This document shows positions 27,793-35,489 of a stretch of DNA of 64,000 nucleotides, piece after piece. This DNA comes from Algoriphagus halophilus (GTDB lineage Bacteria; Bacteroidota; Bacteroidia; Cytophagales; Cyclobacteriaceae), in the NCBI RefSeq assembly GCF_900129785.1, contig NZ_FSRC01000001.1:2797206-2861205 (forward strand). Reading direction: 5' to 3'. Under the pieces are notes generated by a model that saw only the letters and a list, made by a program, of their open reading frames with translations, was not told the DNA's origin and did no database searches. The position numbers and the translations under genes are program-made. How positions within the stretch are numbered: position 1 is the first letter of the stretch; every line of letters starts with the position of its first letter.

Positions 27793-27900
27793 TTGAGTAA
27801 TACCACCATTTATATAGTCGTAGGGATTTTAGCTCTTCACTTTGTGGTAGGGATTGGGTATTTGATCTATAAGATCAATGGAGGAAGGAATAAAAACTAG
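27793..27900 (+). CDS. Candidate 35-residue single-pass membrane microprotein
   Basis: A TTG at 27793 begins a 35-codon frame ending in TAG at 27898-27900. The peptide has a polar start (MSNTT), one hydrophobic helix of about 20 residues (IYIVVGILALHFVVGIGYLI) and a basic tail (YKINGGRNKN), a positive-inside layout. It follows the DUF4924 stop by 12 nt and stays in that same frame, so a readthrough extension is an alternative reading. It ends 6 nt from the convergent helicase gene and fills the gap exactly. No ATG start or strong ribosome-binding site is present. Confidence 0.45.
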   Translation: MSNTTIYIVVGILALHFVVGIGYLIYKINGGRNKN

Positions 27901-27906
27901 TTGAGA

Positions 27907-29838
27907 TTAGGTGATATACTCCCATACACTCTTATAGCCACCCTTCTTTTCAAAATAGGCCAATAGCTTATCGAAAAAGTTATTTTGAGCCAGGGTGCTG
28001 CTATCTCCTATGAGTACCAGTTTTCTTTTTGCACGTGTCAAAGCCACATTCATCCTTCGCTCGTCTGCCAAAAAACCAATCTCTCCTCTTTCATTGGACC
28101 GGGTCAATGATATCAACATCAGGTCCCGCTCCTGCCCTTGAAATCCATCTACAGTATCAATGGTAATCATATCCGAAAACGCCTTCAGGTTAGGATAATC
28201 ATATCCCTCAAAAATCAAGGATCTTAGCAAACGGACTTGCGCTCCATAAGGCGCAATCAGGCCAATGGTCCAACCTTCCTGTTTGAAATTAGCAATCCCG
28301 ATTCGTTTTATTATCTCATTCAAATAGCGGCAAGTAAAAGCAGCCTCTTCAGGATTAAATGTACTGAGGCTTTCCTCTTCTTTTTGATCCGTGAATCCAG
28401 CTCCAGCTGTATCGATCCATTCAATAGGATTGGTTTCTTCTCCTGGAAAAACATGGGATTTTGTATTCTCAGCTGCCTGGAGTTCCCCTTTGTAAAACTG
28501 ATCATTGGAAAAGCCCATGATATCTTCTGGCATCCGATATTGTACCTGCAACATCTGCGTAGCCTGCGGTTTTCTGGTTATTACTTTTTCAAAAAGTGTT
28601 TTAGCCAAGCCCTCTTGAGCGGCCTGATAGGATTTGATGGTTGGAGGAAGCTGGCAGTGATCACCGGCAAAAACCACTTTTTTGGCCTTTAAGATCGGAA
28701 TCCAAGTTGCTGCTTCCAGTCCTTGTGCAGCTTCATCTATAAATACCACATCAAATTCCATCCCTTTCAAACTATAAGCGGAGGCTCCTACCAAGGTACT
28801 CGCAAAGACTTTGGTCTGTTGAAAAATATCGTATTGGATGTATTCTTCCAGAGATTTGGCTGCTTCTCTGATTCTGCTCACTTCTGCATACATTAACTTG
28901 CGCTGCGCTCGCTCTTCTGGGCCAAAGTTGCGCTTGTACTGCTTGGCCAATTTTAAGTACTGATCGGTTTCTTTACGTAGCTTTTTAAGATCTCTGTAGC
29001 TCGCATGGTTAGCTGTTTTGGCATCCAAGGTCTGATTCAAGATTTTCTCCTCCACACGTGCAGGGTGTCCCAATCGCAAGGTCTCTATTCCTTTATCTAT
29101 TAATTTTTCAACCAACAGGTCCACTGCGGCATTACTTGGCGCACAGACTAAGATGGATTGTCCCGCAATCACTGCCTGCTCTATGGCTGCAATCAAGGTA
29201 GTGGTTTTCCCGGTACCCGGAGGGCCATGCACAATGACTACATCTTTGGCATTGGCTATTTTGAAACAAGCTTCATTCTGGGAATCATTTAAGGACTTAT
29301 TTAGTAGCTGTGGCTTTTCTGAAAACTGGGGGGCTTTTTCTCCAAGAAAAATTTCAGTCAATTCTTCTACCCGTTGATTTTCTCCAGAAATCACCTTCTT
29401 TAAGGCAAACTCCATTTCCCGATAGCTAGCTTCATCAAACAGTAAATCGACTCCCAGTCTATTCCCTTCCATCCATTCCGGGATTTCATCTACCTGAAGC
29501 GTGACCGTCATGGTATTTTTCTTAACAAAATTGATCACTCCGTTTACACGATGTTCCGCACTTTGATAACTATCCTGAGTGGTAAAAAATGATACAGATT
29601 TTCCGGAATTAAAGGCAGATGGTTGGTTGGAGTCGAATCGTTCCACCTCTACCAACAATCGTTCCCCCATCCTTATCTTACTCTTTTTCAATTGGATTGG
29701 ATGCCAGGTAATCCCTTCTTTTTTCTTATCTGCCAAAGAAGTATTTAAGAATTTTTTCTTGTATTGAGCGAGGTCTTCCTGCCATTCTAACTTCAGCAGT
29801 TTCAGTCCATTTTTTAATTCTTCCTTGATATTTGGCAT
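27907..29838 (-). CDS. SF1 DNA/RNA helicase (IGHMBP2/Dna2-like AAA domain)
   Basis: 643 residues of the superfamily 1B UPF1-like group. An N-terminal beta-barrel region (about 40-130) precedes helicase motifs Q (LNDSQNEA), I (VHGPPGTGKTTT), II (VFIDEAAQ), III (VFAGDHCQLPP), IV (QYRMPEDIMGFSN), V (IDTVDGFQGQERD) and VI (RRMNVALTRAKRKLVLIGD). Such helicases translocate 5' to 3' on DNA or RNA; the bacterial members are poorly studied. There is no adjacent nuclease or defence gene, and it is a stand-alone gene that converges with DUF4924. All catalytic motifs look intact. Confidence 0.9.
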   Translation of the reverse strand: MPNIKEELKNGLKLLKLEWQEDLAQYKKKFLNTSLADKKKEGITWHPIQLKKSKIRMGERLLVEVERFDSNQPSAFNSGKSVSFFTTQDSYQSAEHRVNGVINFVKKNTMTVTLQVDEIPEWMEGNRLGVDLLFDEASYREMEFALKKVISGENQRVEELTEIFLGEKAPQFSEKPQLLNKSLNDSQNEACFKIANAKDVVIVHGPPGTGKTTTLIAAIEQAVIAGQSILVCAPSNAAVDLLVEKLIDKGIETLRLGHPARVEEKILNQTLDAKTANHASYRDLKKLRKETDQYLKLAKQYKRNFGPEERAQRKLMYAEVSRIREAAKSLEEYIQYDIFQQTKVFASTLVGASAYSLKGMEFDVVFIDEAAQGLEAATWIPILKAKKVVFAGDHCQLPPTIKSYQAAQEGLAKTLFEKVITRKPQATQMLQVQYRMPEDIMGFSNDQFYKGELQAAENTKSHVFPGEETNPIEWIDTAGAGFTDQKEEESLSTFNPEEAAFTCRYLNEIIKRIGIANFKQEGWTIGLIAPYGAQVRLLRSLIFEGYDYPNLKAFSDMITIDTVDGFQGQERDLMLISLTRSNERGEIGFLADERRMNVALTRAKRKLVLIGDSSTLAQNNFFDKLLAYFEKKGGYKSVWEYIT

Positions 29839-29901
29839 CTATCCGTATTTTAGGGTTGAAACTAATCAAAACCTTTTAGGTTTTCTATTCAAAAAACAAG
29901 G

Positions 29902-30507
29902 ATGAACTACTTAGCCCATGCCTATCTTTCCTTTCATCAAGAAGAAATTCTCGTGGGTAATTTTTTTGGTGATTTCGTAAAGGGAAAAATGATGGACCAA
30001 TACCCCACTGGAATAAGACAGGGAATCCTTTTACATCGTGAAATCGATAAATTTACAGATACCCATCCACTCGTAAGAGCTGGTCAGACTTACCTCAGAC
30101 CGAAATTCGGTCACTATTCTACCGTCATCACCGACATTTATTTTGACTATTTCCTAGGAAGAAATTGGGGTAGATATTCGAATCAATCTCTAGAAATCTT
30201 TACCAAGGAGGTATATGAACAAATATCAAGGCATGAAAATTATTTCCCTGAGCGCTTTGGCAATCTGTTTTACTGGATGAAAAAAGATAACTGGCTTTTA
30301 AACTATTCTTCCATTGAAGGGATCCAACGTTCCTTGACAGGATTATCTAAAAGAACTCGTTTTGATTCTAAAATGGAACAAGCACATCTGGCCCTCTTGG
30401 AGAAAGAAGCAGAATTTGAATTGATATTCTTCGCTTTTTTCGAAGATTTAAAGACTTTTGCAAAGCAAAAACTGGACGAAATCCAACAAACCAATGATTC
30501 TGATTAA
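29902..30507 (+). CDS. Acyl carrier protein phosphodiesterase (AcpH-like)
   Basis: 201 residues. The start MNYLAHAYLSF and following GNFFGDFVKGKM, LLHREIDKFTDTHPLV and ITDIYFDYFLGRNW are the standard AcpH/DUF479 signature, with an HD-like set of metal-binding His/Asp residues. AcpH hydrolyses the 4'-phosphopantetheine of holo-ACP, giving apo-ACP. It diverges from the helicase gene, with 63 nt between. The downstream membrane-protein gene overlaps its 3' end by 14 nt. Confidence 0.88.
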   Translation: MNYLAHAYLSFHQEEILVGNFFGDFVKGKMMDQYPTGIRQGILLHREIDKFTDTHPLVRAGQTYLRPKFGHYSTVITDIYFDYFLGRNWGRYSNQSLEIFTKEVYEQISRHENYFPERFGNLFYWMKKDNWLLNYSSIEGIQRSLTGLSKRTRFDSKMEQAHLALLEKEAEFELIFFAFFEDLKTFAKQKLDEIQQTNDSD

Positions 30508-30952
30508 ACCAAAACTCTCTACCTATTTTTCGTTAGGACTTGTAGTCCTGATCCTAATTGCTGGCCTTGTATTTATTTTACGTGATTTTGCCTATGTAGG
30601 AAGTTTTGGTCTTTGGTTTTATTTGATTGCTTGCCCTTTAATTACCCTGGTCATTTTAATGATCCTAGTCAAATTATTGGCTGGCTATCGATTCATTGCG
30701 GCAGGAAAAGACCAAATTGTAGTCAGGATGCCACTTAAAAGCTATCAGAAAGTGTATCCGGTAACCGAGATTTTAGCATGGGATGAAGAAAAGATCATGG
30801 CCAACAAAAAAGAGTTCAAGCAATTGACAGTGGCATTCAAAGATCAGCAATCAATCTCTATCTCCAACCATGAACATGAGTCCTATGATCAATTGATCAA
30901 GTACCTACTGAAGAAGGCAGGAAAGCAAAAAGTTAAAAGTAAAAAAGCCTGA
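30494..30952 (+). CDS. Small membrane protein with C-terminal PH-like domain (unknown)
   Basis: 152 residues from ATG 30494, preferred over a TTG 36 nt upstream. Two hydrophobic helices (about 9-31 and 40-61; LVVLILIAGLVFIL and LIACPLITLVILMILV) are followed by a roughly 75-residue beta-rich cytoplasmic part (DQIVVRMPLKSYQKVYPVTEILAW) and a Lys-rich tail. The layout resembles bacterial PH-domain (YdbT-like) membrane proteins, but this is only structural resemblance. It overlaps acpH by 14 nt and is closed by a bidirectional terminator that starts inside its stop region. Confidence 0.65.
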   Translation: MILIKPKLSTYFSLGLVVLILIAGLVFILRDFAYVGSFGLWFYLIACPLITLVILMILVKLLAGYRFIAAGKDQIVVRMPLKSYQKVYPVTEILAWDEEKIMANKKEFKQLTVAFKDQQSISISNHEHESYDQLIKYLLKKAGKQKVKSKKA

Positions 30953-30975
30953 GGAATTTCCCAGGCTTTCATTTT
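30943..30975. terminator. Bidirectional terminator between the PH-like gene and ppa
   Basis: Stem AAAGCCTG / CAGGCTTT around a 10-nt loop, with an A-run on one side and a T-rich run on the other, so it can serve both convergent genes. It overlaps the stop codons of both. Confidence 0.75.
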
Positions 30976-31513
30976 ATCGTGCAGTTCTAAAATTCTTATC
31001 GTAAAGTTCAATACTTTCTTGGATGATTCGCATGGCATCCTCTTTTCCCAAGAAGTCTTCTACTTTCACTTCTTTGTTTTCAAGCTTCTTATAATCTTCA
31101 AAGAATCTGTGTATTTCCTTCATCAAATGTGGAGGAAGGTTATCGATATCTTCAATATAGTTTACAGATTGATCTCCTGCTGCTACAGCAATGATTTTAT
31201 CATCTGCTTCGCCACCATCAACCATTCTCATCACTCCGATCACTTTTGCTTCTACCAAGCACATGGAAGGGATATCAATTTGGGAGATAATCAATATATC
31301 CAATGGATCATGGTCCTCACAAAAAGTCTGTGGAATAAACCCATAGTTAGCTGGATAATGAACCGCAGAGAATAGAACTCTATCCAGGTATAACATACCT
31401 GTCTTTTTATCTAGCTCATATTTGCCTTTACTTCCTTTCGGAATTTCGATCACGCCCATTACAGTTTCAGGGGCATTTTTCCCGATATTGACGTCGTGCC
31501 AAGGATTAATCAT
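30974..31513 (-). CDS. ppa: Inorganic pyrophosphatase (family I)
   Basis: 179 residues from the ATG at 31513 ([11 protein letters not shown]), preferred over a TTG at 31564 that overlaps the promoter box. It hydrolyses pyrophosphate to phosphate, pulling biosynthetic reactions forward. Family I markers are [32 protein letters not shown] (metal-binding Asp cluster) and [20 protein letters not shown]. It is soluble and probably monocistronic, with its own promoter and a shared terminator. Confidence 0.95.
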   Translation of the reverse strand: MINPWHDVNIGKNAPETVMGVIEIPKGSKGKYELDKKTGMLYLDRVLFSAVHYPANYGFIPQTFCEDHDPLDILIISQIDIPSMCLVEAKVIGVMRMVDGGEADDKIIAVAAGDQSVNYIEDIDNLPPHLMKEIHRFFEDYKKLENKEVKVEDFLGKEDAMRIIQESIELYDKNFRTAR

Positions 31514-31561
31514 ATTTATTGTATTTGGTAATAAAAAGTGGGATTCTTTACTTTTGGACAG

Positions 31562-31569
31562 CAAAGATA
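31562..31569 (-). promoter_or_regulatory. Candidate -7 box for ppa
   Basis: TATCTTTG on the minus strand fits TAnnTTTG, 48 nt before the ppa ATG, followed by GC as in many Bacteroidota promoters. No convincing -33 TTTG. Confidence 0.45.
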
Positions 31570-31601
31570 CAGTTTAGAAGTTATTTGACATCTTTTCTGT
31601 C

Positions 31602-32687
31602 TTATTTCATGCTTGGAAGAATCACAGTTATCTGTGTTCCTTCATCCAAAGCTGATTCCAAATTGATTTTTCCACCCATTTGTTCCACCGCTTCTTTCAC
31701 CATATAAAGCCCTAATCCTACTCCCACATTTTTTTGTGTGGCCCGAGTAAAAAGGTTAAAAACTTCAGGATGATGCTTGGCATCAATCCCTATTCCATTG
31801 TCCTCTACAGAGATCATCGCTGAATCTTCCATCACATCAATGGTTAGGCTAATATTCTTAGGCCCAGGCTCTTGTTTTTGGAATTGTACCGAATTGCTAA
31901 ACAGGTTATTCAAAATCACACGGATTTTGGCATCATCTGAAAAGAAATCATGATCCTGATTGATCTGTACATCGATATGAAAATTCGTCAAATCAAATTT
32001 CGCATGATAGGCTTCCATTTGTTGGCGAACAATTTCCTTGAAATCGACTGCGGTAACCTTATGGTCTATTTTAGTGGATCTGTAAAAATCCAGCATCTTG
32101 TAGATATAGTCGTCAAGTTTGACCGTCGCCGAATCAATCATTTCAAAATATTCCAAGGTCTGAGGGTCCTGAACTTCCAGTTTTGCCAACTTCGAAATCC
32201 CAGAAATACTCATCAATGGACCTCGTAACTCATGCGAAAGACTATACACAAACTGGTTCATTTCCGAATGAAGCTTTTTGAGCTTCACATTCTTTTCCTT
32301 TAACTCCATCCGCATGAAATAAATATCAGCGGCATTTTTAATGGAGTTTTTGATTTGTTCAATATTCCATGGCTTATCAATAAATCGATATACCTCCCCT
32401 TTATTGATCGCATCTATGACACTGGCAATATCCGAATAGCCTGTTAACAAGATTCTGATAGGATCCGGATTGATTTTCACCATTTTCTCAAAGAATTCGG
32501 TACCTGTCATACCAGGCATCCTTTGATCTGCAATGACCACATGAATCTCCTCTTCCTGAGCGATTCTGAGTCCCTCCTCAGCATCAATTGCTGTAAAAAT
32601 TTTGAAGTCTTTTCTAAGCGTTGCTCTAAATGATTTCAAGTTGTTATCCTCGTCATCAATGTAGAGCACATGGATTTTATTGCTCAT
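31602..32687 (-). CDS. Receiver-histidine kinase (REC-HisKA-HATPase), soluble
   Basis: 361 residues, no membrane segment. The receiver domain (1-122) has Asp11/Asp12, phosphoacceptor Asp54 (VIADQRMPGM) and Lys105 (DKPW). A short coiled coil (about 123-143) leads to HisKA with His152 (YSLSHELRGPL). HATPase_c follows, with N-box ILNNLFSNSVQF, DNGIGIDA and GVGLGLYMV. Its input is therefore phosphorylation, not a ligand. The gene begins within the last 11 nt of the 7TMR-DISM kinase gene, so the two are translationally coupled. Its receiver is clearly paralogous to the single receiver encoded at 37967-38440. Confidence 0.9.
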   Translation of the reverse strand: MSNKIHVLYIDDEDNNLKSFRATLRKDFKIFTAIDAEEGLRIAQEEEIHVVIADQRMPGMTGTEFFEKMVKINPDPIRILLTGYSDIASVIDAINKGEVYRFIDKPWNIEQIKNSIKNAADIYFMRMELKEKNVKLKKLHSEMNQFVYSLSHELRGPLMSISGISKLAKLEVQDPQTLEYFEMIDSATVKLDDYIYKMLDFYRSTKIDHKVTAVDFKEIVRQQMEAYHAKFDLTNFHIDVQINQDHDFFSDDAKIRVILNNLFSNSVQFQKQEPGPKNISLTIDVMEDSAMISVEDNGIGIDAKHHPEVFNLFTRATQKNVGVGLGLYMVKEAVEQMGGKINLESALDEGTQITVILPSMK

Positions 32688-34788
32688 ATTTCTGAGTACT
32701 TTGGTATACTGGAAGGGTGATAATAAAAGTGGTTCCCTCTCCTTGTTTTGATTTTACTTCCAAGGTTCCTTTGTGGTTCTCAATAATAGAATAAACAATT
32801 GACAGCCCCAAGCCAGTACCTTTGCCGACTGCTTTTGTAGTAAAGAATGGTTCAAATATACGCTCTTTCACATTATCTGGCATACCTGGTCCATTATCTT
32901 CTATTTCTACCGTAACAGTTTCTTCTGCATTGGCCACTGTTCTGATGGTAATATGTGGATCCTTAATTTCATCGATATGGTCAGATAATGCATGAATGGC
33001 ATTATTGATAATATTCATAAATACCTGATTGATCTTTCCTGCCAGGCATTCTACCATTGGCAGTTCTCCAAATTCCCGAACAATTCTAATTTTTCCAGGG
33101 ATTTGACTATTTAAAAGAATGATGGTGCTATTGATGCCATCGTGAATATCTACTTTTTTAACATCCTGCTCATCTACTCTAGAGAAAATCCGCAATCCCT
33201 TCACGATTTCCACAGTTCTCCTTGCTCCATCCTCCATCCCTTTGAGCAATTGATCTACTTCGTCTAGCACATAATCCAATTCCAACTCTTCTTCCAAGTC
33301 CTTGGCTTTCTTTTTGGAACTTTCAGTAAATTCAGAATTTCCTGTATTTCTATAAAACTCAATTACTTCCATGATATCTTTAATATCCCGTTTAAGCGGA
33401 GTGATATTTGAACTCACAAAGTTGATTGGGTTATTGATTTCATGTGCAATACCAGCCGTCAACTGACCAAGTGAAGCCATCTTCTCCTGACTCACCAACT
33501 GACTTTGGGTATTCTGTAAATTCCGAAGTGCATGTTCCAATTCATCCGTTCTTAATTTCACTTTTTTCTCTAAAAGTGTATTCTGCTCACGCACCAACAT
33601 TTCATTTTCTTTCAAGACCTCCAAACGCTCTGCCTGCTCTTTTTCTTTTTCTTTCTTAAGAATATTGATCCTGTCAGCCAATGCAAAAGAAAGCAAGATT
33701 ACTTCCAAGGCCGAACCTAAAGGCATGATATAAGCTGTCAAATTATTGGAAGGAATAATGCCCATTTCACTAAATACAAAAAGAAAAATACCTATCATAA
33801 AGATGGTCCAGGCCAACAAGTAATATCGGGCAGGCCTATATCCTTTTCGAAGAATCATGATTGCCACCAATAATACAAAAATGACTACAATGGACTGGGT
33901 GACAAGTATTACCTGATAACTTATAGTAGTGGAAAAAAAGAAGGCATTGGCCAGAATAAATCCATAGACAATGAATACAAAAAGAAAACCTTTGTCCAGT
34001 TTAGGAACAATGCTTTTGGACATTAGAAAAATTCGCAAAAACCAAATCCCAACGATACTTACCAACGAAGAAAATATAACAATAGATCGCTGATTCATCC
34101 AATCCCATTCAGGCCATAATAAGCTTTGTGTATACCCCAATATGGAAGCTTGTGCAAACCAAACCAATAGGGTATGAAGAACATAAACGAAGTAGATCTT
34201 ATCCTTGACAGAGAAATAAAGGAATAGGTTATAGAAGAATAGACCTAAGAAAACTCCTGTCAAAAGTCCAAAAAGCAAATCTTCAAAGGTGATGATATCC
34301 AGTAATGTCTCCCTTGAAGAAAGGAAACCGTAGAATATCTTTTTATCGACATTATCAAGTCTGACAATAAAATAATCTGCATCAATTTCGCTCTGATCAA
34401 ACTCAAAAGCTATTTTCTGGGATGGAAAATCCCGCTCCTCAATCCCTAAGAGACGACCGTTTTCATGGATTTTTAGAACTTTTCCATTTTTGACAGAAAA
34501 AAGCCGGACATGGTCCGCAGAAGATGAATTAAGTGCAAAGACAGGGTTTTCAAAATTGCTTAAATCTGAAAGCTCCAATTTGATCCACAATGTTTTGGAA
34601 TTGATTCCAAAATTGAAGTTTTGACATTCATTTGAACTAAACTCACCACTATTTATTACCTCGCCTATCTCTACGTCATTTTCTGCGAGCAAATAAGAAA
34701 AACATTCAACCTTTTCTGTTTCTTGTGCAGATACCTGAAAGGCCCCTGCAAAAAACATGAGACCTAAAATAAAAATCCTAAATGTCAT
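32677..34788 (-). CDS. 7TMR-DISM sensor histidine kinase
   Basis: 703 residues. A signal peptide ([17 protein letters not shown]) and an extracytoplasmic 7TMR-DISMED2-type jelly roll (about 25-175; [24 protein letters not shown]) come first. Seven hydrophobic helices (about 185-385) match the 7TMR-DISM fold. A coiled coil precedes HisKA with His449 ([12 protein letters not shown]) and a HATPase domain ([25 protein letters not shown]). DISMED2 domains are thought to bind small or carbohydrate-like ligands. It overlaps its upstream neighbour (acyltransferase-like) and its downstream neighbour (REC-kinase) by 11 nt each, which ties sensing to the predicted enzymes. Confidence 0.93.
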   Translation of the reverse strand: MTFRIFILGLMFFAGAFQVSAQETEKVECFSYLLAENDVEIGEVINSGEFSSNECQNFNFGINSKTLWIKLELSDLSNFENPVFALNSSSADHVRLFSVKNGKVLKIHENGRLLGIEERDFPSQKIAFEFDQSEIDADYFIVRLDNVDKKIFYGFLSSRETLLDIITFEDLLFGLLTGVFLGLFFYNLFLYFSVKDKIYFVYVLHTLLVWFAQASILGYTQSLLWPEWDWMNQRSIVIFSSLVSIVGIWFLRIFLMSKSIVPKLDKGFLFVFIVYGFILANAFFFSTTISYQVILVTQSIVVIFVLLVAIMILRKGYRPARYYLLAWTIFMIGIFLFVFSEMGIIPSNNLTAYIMPLGSALEVILLSFALADRINILKKEKEKEQAERLEVLKENEMLVREQNTLLEKKVKLRTDELEHALRNLQNTQSQLVSQEKMASLGQLTAGIAHEINNPINFVSSNITPLKRDIKDIMEVIEFYRNTGNSEFTESSKKKAKDLEEELELDYVLDEVDQLLKGMEDGARRTVEIVKGLRIFSRVDEQDVKKVDIHDGINSTIILLNSQIPGKIRIVREFGELPMVECLAGKINQVFMNIINNAIHALSDHIDEIKDPHITIRTVANAEETVTVEIEDNGPGMPDNVKERIFEPFFTTKAVGKGTGLGLSIVYSIIENHKGTLEVKSKQGEGTTFIITLPVYQSTQKYEQ

Positions 34789-35488
34789 TTCTCCAATTAA
34801 TGTTAGTCAATAATAGGTCATAATTAACCTCAAATTTACCCTTGGGCCCTTCTTCAATCTTATTAAACTGAAGCTTTTCCCTCAATTCCATAATTCTTTC
34901 TCTCTCTGACGAATCTGCCAAAGGTAAATTTTCAGGATCTTTCATCACTATAGAAGTAGCTACCAAATCCAATTTTGGATAAAAGAAAGTTCCTGAATTG
35001 CCTATTCCTGTTTCAATTTCAAATCCCTTTTGCAAAGAAGGCTTCAAGGTGTATTCAGCTACCAAGGCTAATAAAGAACCTAATTTTAGTTGTGTTGCAA
35101 TTGCAATCCCAGCTCGAATTAATAAGACAGCACCTACTCCAAATCCAGATATGGACTTTGAATTCCATAAGCCAGAAACTTCTCCAGTTCCTTCCACTGA
35201 ATAATTCTTAACCAAATCAAAAATTTTATGATCTACCTGAGATACAGCCTGCTCCATCGGTAAAGGATAATCTGGATGAGCAATATGTATTCTTAATCCA
35301 CTCACTACTTCTTGGGTGTCCGCCGTCTCCACTGTCACCACATATACAAAAGGATTTTTAACCCAGTCATTATTTGAGGAGGTTACTTTCGTGACTCCAT
35401 ATTGCTTCAATACGTCAGAATGCCCTTGAACGAATTTCTCACATCGTTCTGGTTCATCAATCGCTCTAAATGCCTTAAAATTGAACAT
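34778..35488 (-). CDS. Putative GNAT/LuxI-like N-acyltransferase
   Basis: 236 residues, soluble, no signal. I cannot assign it to a named family with certainty. The order of elements (KFVQGHSDVLKQYGV, FVYVVTVE, VVSGLRIHIAHP, EVSGLWNS, then helix LLIRAGIAIATQLKLGSLLALVAEYTL and GNSGTFFYPKLDLVATS) resembles the GNAT fold of autoinducer synthases and FeeM-type N-acyl amino acid synthases. These have a beta-strand pair, an acyl-donor helix and a late beta-strand. It starts 1 nt after the ThiF-nitroreductase stop and overlaps the 7TMR kinase by 11 nt. A role in making a ligand is inference from context. Confidence 0.5.
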   Translation of the reverse strand: MFNFKAFRAIDEPERCEKFVQGHSDVLKQYGVTKVTSSNNDWVKNPFVYVVTVETADTQEVVSGLRIHIAHPDYPLPMEQAVSQVDHKIFDLVKNYSVEGTGEVSGLWNSKSISGFGVGAVLLIRAGIAIATQLKLGSLLALVAEYTLKPSLQKGFEIETGIGNSGTFFYPKLDLVATSIVMKDPENLPLADSSERERIMELREKLQFNKIEEGPKGKFEVNYDLLLTNINWRNDI

Positions 35489-35489
35489 T

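Noticed and set aside
27907..29838. Anti-phage defence helicase
   Set aside because: UPF1-like SF1 helicases occur in defence systems, but no nuclease, SIR2, methylase or other defence gene is adjacent.
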